Positions 1 through 12,896 of a DNA stretch of 64,000 bases are shown here, one piece after another. The translations under genes were made by a program, and so were the position numbers. The stretch lies in the NCBI GenBank assembly GCA_964030475.1, contig CAXIPT010000001.1, positions 19,657,979-19,721,978 of the forward strand, given 5' to 3'. Below the pieces are notes generated by a model. That model saw only the letters and a program-made list of their open reading frames with translations. It did no database searches and was not told the origin of the DNA. The first letter of the stretch is position 1, and each line of letters opens with the position of its first letter. The stretch is from Tethya wilhelma. Lineage: Eukaryota; Porifera; Demospongiae; Tethyida; Tethyidae.

Positions 1-432
1 ATTTCAAAAAAAATAAGTAGTGTAGGAATGGGCAGTGCATTAAAAAGTATTGGAACAAGGCATGTCGTAATTTCGGCACATGACTACTTCATTTTTATTC
101 TTGATCCTTCATGCATGCATATGGATCCTCAGTATCGTAAATCCAATGATGTGCGACAATAGTACCATAGCTTACTTTTGCATTGGTTCAAACTCCTACT
201 AATCAGTTGGCTATGCTGTGGAGTAAACTATAACAAACAGGTAACTTAAACTGGACTGCCAGCCAAGAATTGGGTATAAAAATGAAGTAGTCATGTGCCG
301 AAATTAAGACATGCCTTGTTCCAATACTTTTTAATGCACTGCCCATTCCTACACTACTTATTTTTTTTGAAATTTTTACTAATTGTTCATTCACTTTTTT
401 CAACACTACACTGTGGAGACTATTAGACTGGT
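1..432. repeat. Palindromic interspersed repeat, copy A
   Basis: Bases 1-100 recur as their reverse complement at about 275-375, so this is an inverted-repeat element cut off by the window edge. The same sequence appears at 39386-39577 (one arm) and 40815-41170 (both arms). Similarity with the 39.4-kb copy continues past the palindrome through a CAACACTACA segment to about 432, so the true end probably lies there. No coding capacity is visible; it looks like a non-autonomous DNA element. Confidence 0.7.
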
Positions 433-481
433 TAGTCCCTACAAAAAGCTCAAGTAGAGGCTACACACACTACTTTATGCT

Positions 482-1165
482 TAGTCTCGTCCCCAGACCC
501 CGCCCCTTCTCCAAGGAGAAAGAGGGTCTGGAGAATGGGTGGAGTCTGGGAACGAGACTAAAAAGATACCAGACCCTCTTTCTCCAGAGGAGGTTGGACA
601 TGCGTAATAATTACGTCATAGTAGCGAGTTTAATTAGCATTCCTGGATAACTGTCCTTGCTCATTTCTGCCATCACACCGAATGAAGCAGCTTACTATGG
701 CTGGTTTTTGATTGTTCGAGCAACAAAGATGTAGGATACAAGTCAAGAAGTCAAGAGCACAACTTTTTGCTAATTATGTTCACGTTCTAATCAGAATATC
801 TGAGAATTTTGCAGGGGCTCAGCGGGGCTTGGCTGCTGTCTAACCTTTGCTGTCCAAGGTCTATCCAGAGCAGCAGCTTTGTTGATGTGCAAAGCTGCAG
901 AAAGCCCTGAACACGATGAAACTGTATAACATCAATGGTTTTGCAATGTTTTTTCCACTTTTTTTTTAATTTGCAAGTAGAACATCGTCAAGGATGAGCG
1001 TATTTTCCTCAGGCTGCTTTATTTCATCCCGACCACTTCCATTTCACTATTTACAAATGACCGAGAGCAGTCGATGTACATGCAAATTAGTTTCGCACGT
1101 GATGCGTGTCCAACCTCCTCTGCTCTTTCTCCTTGGAGAATGGGTGGAGTCTGGGAACGAGACTA
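482..1165. mobile_element. Mutator-like MITE, TAGTCTCG ends, 9-bp TSD
   Basis: The element begins TAGTCTCG and ends CGAGACTA and is flanked by the exact 9-bp duplication CTTTATGCT at 473-481 and 1166-1174. Internal segments repeat the terminal motif (TCTGGGAACGAGACTA near 546-561 and again at the right end), so the structure is partly duplicated. A 9-bp target duplication is typical of Mutator-like elements. No transposase frame is visible, so it is non-autonomous. The same termini occur at 30906-30940 and 38076-38358. Confidence 0.8.
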
Positions 1166-1442
1166 CTTTATGCTGGAAGAGGTTAATGCGCATGCGCATA
1201 ATAATACCACGTGGATAATGACCTTTGAACTTTACCTACAAAGATGGCTGCATTGTAGTACATGAATTTATATACTAAGTTTCAAAGCTTTCTAGTTTTT
1301 GTTTAGGCCTGTTTATGATGAAAACGAGTATCAAGGAATGTAGTACCTATGGAAAGAACTCACTTTGTGCTGTCAAAGTTGGCTCAACACATTCTGGTTC
1401 TGTGGAAATCCTTTTCAAGTAAGTCAGTTAGGAAGTACGTAC

Positions 1443-2740
1443 GGTACGTTATAAAACACGGACCGGACCGGACGGATCCGGACCAACGGACTAGTTTAGC
1501 GGACTGGGTCCGCGTATAAAATACGGACCGTCAACCATAGTATAAATCACGGACCAAGCTACGTACGGACTCGACCATTATGGACCTGGCAAATGGAGAG
1601 CCTGGTTAGAGTTAAATTTCAGACCCAGCTATATAATCTGTTGCAGCTCAGTGGAAGAATATACTGTAATATTGTAGAGCTTTATAGTGGCATTGAAAAC
1701 AATAACAAAAATTATTATTGGACAACTAAAAATTAGAGTAATAATAATTATTAAAATTTATGTGACAGCATATTAATTTTAAAATGGTGAAGTAAAAAGA
1801 TGAGGAAAAAAATCAACATTTCCACTCTACAGTCGAATCATTCAGTGCATTCTTGGGCACGGTAACACACGAAACATGGTACCAATTGTTGCACTGACTG
1901 GCCCAGTTCTGGCATTCGGCAGGTACAAAAGACTTCTATATAGTCAGTTGACTTCACATTCTTCTTTGGTCTTCTTGATTTCAATGTAGGAAACATTGTC
2001 ATTTTGCCATCTGACAAGCAATCAAACAAATGCTTCCTCATTCTCTTCTGATCAAATAGGTATGAGCTAGGATGAATTCCACTTGCCAGACATGTGGCAA
2101 AAGCAATTGCGAAGAGCCCACAATCACAGCTCCCAGACTGTACTTGTATATCCACCATCTTGACATTTATCTGCTTCTCCTGGCAACACAAAAGGGATGC
2201 AATTTGCCATGATTCTTCATGTGTGAACCAATTGACTGGTACATGCTGTCATAGACAGAAACTATAGCTATTATAGGTACATACACTGGCCATGACATAT
2301 GGCTAGGCCTCTACTATCTGTGATCATAGTCACTTACTTCTTTTAGTAGGATCTTCAGCTTTGATGCAGCCTGTATACTTCTCCTGCTTTTGGCTTCACG
2401 GGTGGATGATACTTGCTGCTTCTGCAATAGAAAGTGGTGATAGTCATCCAGTTAGCACTGGTTTTGAAAGTAGCTCCATCCAACTGCACTAAAACAAAGT
2501 CTCACCTGTGAAATCTTCGCTTTTTATCTTGACATGACTCGCCGTCACTCTGACTCGCCACGTCTTCATTGATGATCAAAGCTAGGAGGTTAAAGGACAG
2601 TCCGTAGATGAGTCCGTTTTTAGTCCCGTATTTAGTCCGTATTTTATACTCTGGAGTACAAATTACGGACCGGACTGACTCCGTAATACTTTTTATATGT
2701 AGTCCGTTGGTCCGGTCCGGTCCGTGTTTTATAACGTACC
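1443..2740. mobile_element. TIR transposon with Ulp1-like gene, 9-bp TSD
   Basis: Long terminal inverted repeats start GGTACGTTATAAAACACGG on the left and appear reversed at 2701-2740. They are rich in GGACC/GTCCG runs. The exact 9-bp sequence AGTACGTAC flanks both ends (1434-1442 and 2741-2749). Inside, on the minus strand, is the C-terminal half of a Ulp1-type cysteine peptidase (separate entry). Ulp1 domains ride in some Mutator-like elements in plants, so a Mutator-like origin fits both the duplication and the cargo. No transposase is visible. Confidence 0.75.
1838..2191 (-). CDS. Ulp1/C48-type cysteine peptidase, C-terminal part, in a TIR element
   Basis: The frame contains QSGSCDCGLFAIAFA, the oxyanion-hole glutamine plus catalytic-cysteine (DCG) block of C48 Ulp1/SENP-like peptidases, followed about 60 residues later by a cysteine cluster (CTCRMPE ... 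PCFVC) resembling a PHD or other zinc-binding tail. C48 enzymes cleave SUMO or related conjugates; transposon-borne versions have unknown targets. The catalytic His and Asp are expected upstream and are not in this 117-residue frame. The same frame stays open a little beyond the listed Met, so the start is arbitrary and earlier exons are missing or decayed. It lies wholly inside the 1443-2740 element. I take it as a truncated element gene rather than a host SENP. Confidence 0.6.
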   Translation of the reverse strand: MCCQEKQINVKMVDIQVQSGSCDCGLFAIAFATCLASGIHPSSYLFDQKRMRKHLFDCLSDGKMTMFPTLKSRRPKKNVKSTDYIEVFCTCRMPELGQSVQQLVPCFVCYRAQECTE

Positions 2741-2749
2741 AGTACGTAC

Positions 2750-3116
2750 GTAAGTAAGTTAGATGAACAAAAATGGCACTATGGTGGCTTCCCACTAGCG
2801 CTCTCCACGAGAGCTGTGGAAAGCTTTTGTGAGTTTTAGGCCTTGCATGCAGTTGGTAATCTGTCAGTAAGAGCCTCTGAGCAAATTTGAAGGTTTCATT
2901 TTGTTTGACTAGATAAATTTTTTATAGTGACCAACATTTTGTATTGTGTCTATGGGACATTCGGCCCATTCCTACTATACGTACTACCGTACGTATGATA
3001 ATTTGAACAAGCTAGATAGACGATGGCTTTATCATTAATTATAAAATAGATCCAAATGTAGCTTCACTTACACACACATGCAGAGCAATGAATACTGATT
3101 TTACAATCCACCCACC
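2750..3116. other. Non-coding stretch downstream of the SREK1IP1 homolog
   Basis: I see no gene or clear repeat. Bases from about 3060 onward (ATTCATTGCTCTG read on the minus strand) recur beside the copied last exon at 43.7 kb, so the duplicated segment includes this 3' flank. Confidence 0.4.
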
Positions 3117-4215
<1,099 letters not shown>

Positions 4216-4245
4216 CTACGTCTATGCATGCATGTTCAAATGATA

Positions 4246-5196
4246 NNNNNNNNNNNNNNNNNNNNNNNNNNNNNNNNNNNNNNNNNNNNNNNNNNNNNNN
4301 NNNNNNNNNNNNNNNNNNNNNNNNNNNNNNNNNNNNNNNNNNNNNNNNNNNNNNNNNNNNNNNNNNNNNNNNNNNNNNNNNNNNNNNNNNNNNNNNNNNN
4401 NNNNNNNNNNNNNNNNNNNNNNNNNNNNNNNNNNNNNNNNNNNNNNNNNNNNNNNNNNNNNNNNNNNNNNNNNNNNNNNNNNNNNNNNNNNNNNNNNNNN
4501 NNNNNNNNNNNNNNNNNNNNNNNNNNNNNNNNNNNNNNNNNNNNNNNNNNNNNNNNNNNNNNNNNNNNNNNNNNNNNNNNNNNNNNNNNNNNNNNNNNNN
4601 NNNNNNNNNNNNNNNNNNNNNNNNNNNNNNNNNNNNNNNNNNNNNNNNNNNNNNNNNNNNNNNNNNNNNNNNNNNNNNNNNNNNNNNNNNNNNNNNNNNN
4701 NNNNNNNNNNNNNNNNNNNNNNNNNNNNNNNNNNNNNNNNNNNNNNNNNNNNNNNNNNNNNNNNNNNNNNNNNNNNNNNNNNNNNNNNNNNNNNNNNNNN
4801 NNNNNNNNNNNNNNNNNNNNNNNNNNNNNNNNNNNNNNNNNNNNNNNNNNNNNNNNNNNNNNNNNNNNNNNNNNNNNNNNNNNNNNNNNNNNNNNNNNNN
4901 NNNNNNNNNNNNNNNNNNNNNNNNNNNNNNNNNNNNNNNNNNNNNNNNNNNNNNNNNNNNNNNNNNNNNNNNNNNNNNNNNNNNNNNNNNNNNNNNNNNN
5001 NNNNNNNNNNNNNNNNNNNNNNNNNNNNNNNNNNNNNNNNNNNNNNNNNNNNNNNNNNNNNNNNNNNNNNNNNNNNNNNNNNNNNNNNNNNNNNNNNNNN
5101 NNNNNNNNNNNNNNNNNNNNNNNNNNNNNNNNNNNNNNNNNNNNNNNNNNNNNNNNNNNNNNNNNNNNNNNNNNNNNNNNNNNNNNNNNNNNNNNN
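4246..5196. other. Assembly gap (run of N)
   Basis: About 950 undefined bases. The gap hides the 5' end of the SREK1IP1 homolog and probably the 3' end of the Ig-domain gene. The minisatellite that begins on its right edge may extend into it. Confidence 0.99.
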
Positions 5197-5784
5197 TGGA
5201 GAACCCAAGAACCTTTTCCCATCAAAACTATTGGAGAACCCAAGAACCTTTTCCCATCAAAACTATTGGAGAACCCAAGAACCTTTTCCCATTAAAACTA
5301 TTCGAGAATCCAAAAATCCTTTCCCATCAAAACTATTGGAGAACCTAAGAACCTTTTCTCATCAAAAATATTGGGGATCCAAAGACTGAACCTTTTTTCA
5401 TTGAAACTATTGGAGAACCCAAGAACCTTTTCCCATCAAAACTATTCGGAACCCAAGAACCTTTTCCCATCAAAACTATTCGGAACCCAAGAACCTTTTC
5501 CCATCAAAACTATTGGAGAACCCGAGAACCTTTCCCACTAAAACTAGTGGAGAACCCGAGAACCTTTCCCACTAAAACTAGTGGAGAACCCAAGAACCAT
5601 TTCCCATCAAAACTATATTGGAGAACCCAAGATCCTTTTCTCATCAAAAATATTGGGGATCCAAGAACCTTTTCCCATCAAAACTATTAAAGAACCCAAG
5701 AACCTTTTCTCATCAAAAATATTGGGGATCCAAAGAACCTTTTTCCATTGAAACTATTGGAGAACCCAAGAACCTTTTCCCATC
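5197..5784. repeat. Minisatellite, unit about 35 bp
   Basis: Imperfect tandem copies of a unit like GGAGAACCCAAGAACCTTTT followed by CCCATCAAAACTATT, about 16-17 copies. Variants such as GGGGATCCAAAG and ACTAGTGG are present. It runs from the gap to the single N at 5785, so true array length is unknown. It can be read as protein in some frames, but that only reflects periodicity. Confidence 0.9.
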
Positions 5785-5947
5785 NGTACAGAAAGTTCGG
5801 TGAACCTACGGGGGGTACTCCACTTGTAGCATTAAATTATGTATAATTATGTACTCTACGGACGCATAAGTGCCTTGTATATACCCAGGCCTCTCCCTAT
5901 CAAACTTGAAAGCCAACATGTAGCAAACATACCCTACATATACGTAC

Positions 5948-8901
5948 CTGTCAGTGCTAAATTGATACCATCCTCACAATTTGTTGAAAGTGAAACAAAG
6001 TCACTCTGAACGGCATTCACACTTATGGCCACTCTCACGTACAGCTTGGCAGGGTTAGCAGAGTAAACAAAGTCTACGGCATGGAGCTCAATGTACCCAG
6101 TCCCATTATTTGGAAAGAAATTAGTAGCGGTAGTACACGAAAAGCAATGATCGTACTGGACATAAGTCTCAGATAGGTCGACATAAGTTTCAAGATAATA
6201 AGAAACGTTCTTAGAGTAGAAGGGACCGACAAGATTCGCAGGAGGAGAGAACCAGATTCGATATGTAAACGGTGGGGAGTTGAGCTTCTCATACCAAATT
6301 TCCGTGGGTGGGAGTGGTTTGTCTACAAGGGGTGGAGCAATGTCATGCATGGGTGATTTTAGTGATAGTGACAAATATGGAGCTAAAAATATCAATTTTG
6401 TATCAAATAATAGCTTGGAGAGAACAGGCCAAGAGTATATAAACTGTACTATACTAATATGGACAGGTCACAAAACGTCCTACAAAGTATCCTGGGAGGA
6501 TGGGTCAGAATCAATCGAAACTTGTCCTACAAGAATTAGGATAATATTATTTTCTGTATGACACACACAAACAACTTACTTGTCACAATCTGTAAGCTGG
6601 CAGACACACTGTCATAGTTCAACAAACCATCAATATCACCATTGCGAACAAAACACTGCACACTTCCAGTAATACTCTCTGCTGCTGTCCCAGAAAGATG
6701 GAGGACATTCCCCTCACTGCGATAGCTAAGATTGTGACTCGTAAATCCCTCCCCTGTGACTCTAATGCCTCGATAAAACCACTCGTACTCCATCCCATGG
6801 GTCATGTGACTTGGAGTAGTGTTACAGGTCATCGTCATGGAAATGGGAGCTGTGGTGGCATTGAGGCGGAGTCGGCCGTCAGTGATGGTGTAGCCTGATG
6901 CTGTGATAGTGGCATTGGTGGGCGGGGCTAGATGGGATAGAAATAGGATTATTTAATTATACACCAGTATGATACCGTTTAGTGGGAATTTTTCGTGGGG
7001 GAAAATTTTTGCGTTTTCGTCTTGAATAGAAATTCGTGGGGAAAATTTTCGTGGATTGTATCTCAACATTACGTGACCTCGTACCTTACAAAATTTCGTG
7101 GGGGAAAATTTTCGCAGAAAGCTGCCAAAGCTTGAAATTCACAAAAATTTTCCCCACGAAAATTTCCCGCTATACGGTATGCATGGAAAAGTAACCTTGA
7201 TCCCAGGCCTCTCCCTTAGCTTTTTAGCCTCGTTCCCAGGCTCCCCTTTGACTTTTTACTCACGCCCTTCCATTTCATTTCTGGAGAGGGAACCTGGGAA
7301 GGCTTTAGCTTTTTTGAAAAAAAAAAAAAACATCTGAAAGGGAGAGGGGGAGCCTGGGAATGAGGCTAGGAAAAAGGATTGGTATGGTGTAACTGTACAT
7401 ATATTATTTATCCAGTCTATACATACCCAGTACAGTCAGGAGGATGGTCTCATTTTCCCCTGCGGGGGTCACACAGCTATACCCCCCAGCATCCTCTAGA
7501 GAGACGTTCTGAATATAGAGTACTCCATTGACCACACCCTGCTCTGAAACTATGACATCATCCTTGTACCACTTGACCATTGGTGATGATGGTGAGTCAC
7601 GACCAGTGTTGATGATGCAATAGAGTGTCACATTGCTACCGGCAACCACTGATTGGTCACGTGAAACAGCATTGAATTTTGAACCTAAAGAAAAAGATTT
7701 TGGAAACCTGTTAAAAAAATTATACTTATATCACTGAGTATGCATGTAAGGTCAGATTTTTTTCCAATGCCAATACCTATACTTATCGGTAAAATCAAAG
7801 GTGCTAAGTCATGTGATTTCGAAGAACCAAGGAAGATATATTCTACAGATTGACCATTTCACAGGAAATCACATGCAAAGAGACAACAATGCATATGGAA
7901 CAAAATACGTGCCAAGTCATTGTGGAATATTCATACAAGGACTCCATTGTATTGTATATACATGTATGCCTCTAAACTTCAGATATGGTATTCACAGAGT
8001 CATTCTTTACTCCCAGTTGAGGCAATTTACCAAGAACCTAGTAGTTGGGGGACCGTGACACACCTTATGGAATGGCCATTGTAGCGCTGGTGAATGTAGT
8101 TTACTCCATCAATGAATAGTATTAAGGATAAACAATAACTATTGCAAGTTCATGCCTGATGAATATGCAAATCCTGCATGATCGTGCACGGTTCAGGAAG
8201 GACCATTAAACACATCAAGCATAACTTGAAAATAGCTTAATCGGAATTACCCCAAACATGAAATCTTTAGACAGCAAGTACACAAGAACACATACTCATG
8301 TTAACCTTGTTCTCAGGTGCTACCTTTTAGGCTTCTCAGCTAGATAGTGAGCAATACTTTTGCAAAAAAAAATAACAAAAAAAAAGGAAAAGGGAGAAAG
8401 TGGCTTGGGATGAGGCTAATGCTTGTGCAGATGTGACAAGTAAAATATACAAGAAAAAAATTACACAACTTTTTAAAAACTTGAAAATCTCACCATTTTC
8501 TTGGTCCTCCTCGTCTGCTAAGCTTATCATAAAATCTCTTCGTATCTCTCTCTCATAATACTCAAACCCATCCAACAGGCAGCTGTAGTTAGCCTCATCG
8601 AGACCTCCTTCCCCTCCGAGGGCAGAGAGAGAGAAGTTGTGAAGGAGGAGAGAGTAGCTATGAGGAAGAAGAGTGTGGTTTTCGTTGCTGACATTCAGTG
8701 GGATGTCATTTTTCAGCCAGGTGATTGATGGTCTTGAGGGGTCAGTGATGTTGGGGGTACATTCAAGAACAGTGCTGCCACCTGGGGGGAGTTTGAGTTC
8801 TAGAGGTTGGTCGAAGTTGGTTGGTTTTGCGTTTGTTGTGCGGACAGTGTCTAGCCATCCATTGTATGCTGTTTGTGTGTGTATGTGTGTGTGTGTGTGT
8901 T

Positions 8902-8945
<44 letters not shown>

Positions 8946-10911
8946 GAAAGTTTCATCGATAATAGCTATACTAAAGCAGCCAAGCTGCCTATCTGTAAAC
9001 AACATCTTTTAGCTGGTAAACAATTCTAGTAAACATGGGCTTGATGATTAATTCATTTTTGTAAATAACTTGAAAACAACTCCATTGCTTATGCATGCAT
9101 ACATGTGTGCAATGACCTTTCTAAGTTGTAGGCATGTGTTCACAAAAACTGCACCATCTTCATCAGTGCAGCTGGACTACACCAATAGACATCAGGGAGA
9201 TTTTTATTACTCCTACAAGTCCACCTGGCTAGCATTTTAACAAGAACTCACTACTGATGTAGCTGAACTGTTTTTTCTCAGCTACTGCCTGTCATGTTGT
9301 CACCACATGACTTGATGTGGAGTATATAGGAGAAATTAAGGTACTCTCCATAGCAACCACCATCTCAGTAATGTGGTCTTCACAAAAGAGCACCTTCTAC
9401 TACACCCTTCAGGGTAACTACTACTACAGTCATGAGAACTAAGCCACATCAGCCCACAAAGTTTGAAGCCAGCTAAACTCTGGAGGTCAACAGGGAAAAA
9501 CCAGTTATGTAAGGGACCATGCTTTACTTTAGTGATGTACTGGCCATAACATTAATAATTTTTGACAATGAAATAAATATTGCAGAGGTTTGATACGGTC
9601 CAAATTGCCAAGAGACTAATGATTATCATACCCAATTGTATACTTCAGAACAATGGATTGAATGGGATTACCAAATTCAGTGGACATTTTACACAGAAAA
9701 TCTCAGGAGTGAGGTGAAACTCATTGTTTTAAGCCACAGAAAAGGGAGTACTCAGTAAAAGAGATTACTCCAAAACAGCAACAAATTTGGGGTAAACTAG
9801 CATGTTATTTTCTTAAGAACAATGCCATCTTTGTAAGATTCTTTGTAAGGACAAGCAAGTAGCAACAAGCACATTGTTGGTAGTAGATACCAAGAAATTT
9901 ACTCACACACAAGACAATGATGTACAAACAAGTATTATATTTTTTACCCTTGATGCAAATGCAGATAACAATATGATGGTCCATGCCAACAAACAGCACA
10001 AAAAATTGAAGAATTGCATGCAAAAAAATCCTTCCATTGCCAACACATGTATAAGCACATCTAGTGATAGTACTCAGACATCTCAGAAAATACGCAAAAC
10101 TGAACATGTATTGGCATAAGCCTGAAATTATCTATCAAACTTACTCGGTACTCTCACTGTTGCAGCTCTGCTGACCACGTTGTAACGTTCTTCCCCCTCT
10201 CTCCCCCTCCTCACTCGGCAACGGAACTCGCCCTCTGTCCCATTGGACACCATCAACCTCGACGAGAATGGACTATTCTGAATCTCGTAGACTCCTTCGC
10301 GGCTACCACTGATGGTGGCACCGTTGTGTTCCCACGAAAAGTCAAGATTACTGTTTTGATGTGAGAGAGCACAGTCGAGGGAGATGGGAGATGTGGCTGG
10401 AAGCAGGTAGAGAGTGCTCGAGGGTTCGGTTGTGAATTTGAGCAAGGAGGGTGGAGGGGGAGGCTGAGCAGGAGTGGAGCAGATGTCGGCAGTTGGTAGA
10501 TCATCCCTCGATGGACAGTCAGCTTTATTACATTCTGCATGGAATTGTGTGCGCATGGATATATGTATGAATAGTAGGGAGATTAAGGGTATAGGACTTA
10601 ATAAATGTACATCTGCACATGTACACAGTACAGCTAGTATACAGCATGCAGGCAGCTACCACATGGTAGCAATAGACCACAAAGCCAACACGTGGTCACT
10701 GCTACACCTGTCAAACAGTACAACAACCATGAAAACAGACTGCACAGATCTAGATCTCACATGCAAAGCACTCACCAGGATTGTCACAAGATCGGTTTGC
10801 AGCCAAGGGAAGTGAACAAACGCCCACGATAAAGAAAAGGCGGACCACATACACGAGCAGCTGCTGCTGATGCCTGGACGACGATAATCGAAGCTTCTGC
10901 GATTCACTCAT
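5948..10911 (-). CDS. Secreted or membrane protein with four Ig-like domains and an FN3-like domain (3' end missing)
   Basis: Six exons: 10776-10911, 10145-10535, 8494-8868, 7427-7684, 6580-6927 and 5948-6322, about 627 residues so far. Exon 1 has a hydrophobic signal (LLVYVVRLFFIVGVCSLPLA). Exons 2-5 each hold one Ig-like domain with the Cys...Trp...Cys pattern, for example VTLYC ... VKWYKDD ... GGYSCV in exon 4. Exon 6 looks like fibronectin type III (LPPTEIWYEKL ... YRIWFSPP). Several N-glycosylation sequons are present. Every intron is phase 1, the classic arrangement for exon-shuffled extracellular modules. An in-frame Met 13 codons upstream (10950) is an alternative start. The last exon ends at a good donor (5948) with no further exon before the minisatellite and gap. 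Whether it has a membrane span, kinase or phosphatase tail is therefore unknown. The architecture suggests adhesion or receptor function, but no orthology can be claimed. Confidence 0.8.
6975..7177. mobile_element. MITE, CCGTATAG family, TA target site (copy 1)
   Basis: About 203 bp with inverted ends CCGTTTAGTGGGAATTTTTC and GAAATTTTCCCGC..., flanked by TA on both sides. Internal GTGGGGAAAATTTT blocks are also inverted. Near-identical copies lie at 20610-20805 and 56892-57097. It sits in an intron of the Ig-domain gene. Confidence 0.85.
7228..7371. repeat. Inverted-repeat segments with TAGCCTCGTTCCCAGGCTC ends
   Basis: A TAGCCTCGTTCCCAGGCTCC arm is followed by two partial opposite arms (GAACCTGGGAAGGCT and GAGCCTGGGAATGAGGCTA). 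A possible 9-bp duplication TTAGCTTTT flanks the inner pair. The termini resemble the TAGTCTCG Mutator-like family. Related inverted copies occur at 49752-49834, inside a CWC27 intron. Short and probably nested. Confidence 0.45.
8869..10144 (-). other. Intron of the Ig gene with a (GT)n array at its 3' end
   Basis: An intron of about 1.28 kb. The (GT/AC)n microsatellite at 8871-8943 directly abuts the acceptor of the third exon; read on the minus strand it is (AC)n ending in CAG, so the splice acceptor context is made of repeat. No other gene is seen here. Confidence 0.75.
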
Positions 10912-11213
10912 TCTTCTCACGTTCACAAGAAAGTACGTACACGCTTTCAAGTTTGCATCAGAACCACTCTTATAATTTAGCTACACTAGCAGAAACTTGC
11001 TAGCTACAGTTCTAAATGCATATTAAACTATGCCAAATTCCCATAGGGACTTTTCTTGGACACGTACACATCACGTCATCGTTTACATAAAAGAAGGGGA
11101 GGGGCTGGAATTGCGCATGCGCAGTTGTGCAACATAGCCACGTGGGTATGTGTGGTTTTCATTGACAATGAACAAACAATGTCTGTAGAGATAAGCAATG
11201 ATTTGTAATAATT

Positions 11214-12860
11214 CTAAGAGTCTAAAATTCTATCCACTTCTTCCCAGTCAATGTTGGAGTACACACTACCAGAGGAGACACTGCCAGCATCATAGTCAGT
11301 TGAGGCCTGCAAATACACAATGTAAAAAATATATACTATTTGCAGCAAAAGTTCATACATATTATATCGCCATCTACATTCCAAACCACATTAACTTTCC
11401 ATTTTGTCAACAATAGTGCAAACACACTGTATAGTAGATTCAATCAAGAGCATAGGTGTGTAGAAATAAACTGAGGAACGTTTTCTTGTGAAATGAATGA
11501 TAAATGATAAATGGGAGTGATTATTTTTGAGTCAGGAAATGTGACTCTACCCAACTTGTAGCTTAAGCGCTTACACAAAATTGAAACTGTTAATCTCTCT
11601 CTTAATCATGTGTGTACACATACACAGTCTCTTTCTCTCTCTCACTCTCTCTCTCTGGAATACCACTCAGAAAGACACTGCCCAAATTGTGTATCAGATA
11701 GAAACTTTGTCACAAAACTTGTCAAAAACACACCCAACATGAACAGTATATGCCTAGTTATCGATCTCACATAATACAGCGTTTGTTGATTGTAACCGGT
11801 ATCGCTAAAATAACTCTGAAAGCTAAAACCATCTCCGATAGGGAGATTCATCTCTCCTCTCTCTTGCAGTTTAGGGGGACAGTTTTTGTTTCCAACGATA
11901 GCATCTAGTCTCTTGTCTTGTATGATCAGAAAAACTACACATTGAGAGGCTTTTCAGAAATTGTACAACTATCCATTGTCAGTTTCACTTTCGTCCATAT
12001 AGGCACCATATACTGGTGTATACAATTTAGACACACTGCATGCAGTACTCCAGTCATAAAGTGACAAGAATAAGTTCACATACATGTATATTCATCTTTC
12101 ACTAGTCATTAATTTACTTTTTTTAATGTAAAATTAATGGTTTATTATAAATGAACAATTATAAAACTTTTTAGTTACAAATAGGGTAGACAGCAAATGT
12201 TAATATTAAGCTTCAATAGTTGTACAAAACACTAAACAGCTATAATAGAATCAGGTTAATAATTAATAACTTACCAGAATGGTGGCAATGCGGTCCTGTT
12301 CATCTTCAGTGAGTCCTTCAACACTTGAGATCTTTCTCATTCTGTTCTCTCCCTTTGAAGAGCCAAGGACTGTGAGTGAGTACATGAATGGATGGGCAAG
12401 GGATGCTTATAATTATTATACGAGAGGAAAAGTTCGCTTACGTAATATGTACATCTAATCCCAATGCTTATACAAGTATATCACACAAACACACATAGTC
12501 TCTCTCATATGCAAACAGCATATCTACAGATACACAGTTATACTTGTGAATATAAATATGCCTCTGAGCAAAAATTTATAGCACACACAAAAGATCACGG
12601 TACATGTGTTAGATCGGCTTGTGTATGTGTGTACGTCACTTGGGAACGGGTAGAAAAGTGTACTTTTGGGTAAACCTCGAATCTGACTGTTTTTGTGAGA
12701 TAACTCCACTGAACATAAACAAGCAATGTGGTGTTTGTTGTGGCTGGTCATAGAGTGTGTGACAAAACTGTCACGTTTAGCAAGAAATTAGGAAAGAAAG
12801 GTTCAACTCTGAAACTGACTAGTAATGCTTGGATGGGTTGTGTAATACTAAACAGTGAGG

Positions 12861-12896
<36 letters not shown>

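Noticed and set aside
8673..9029. Frames rich in Cys-Val or His-Thr near 8.9 kb
   Set aside because: Translation of the (GT)n microsatellite and antisense of an Ig exon.
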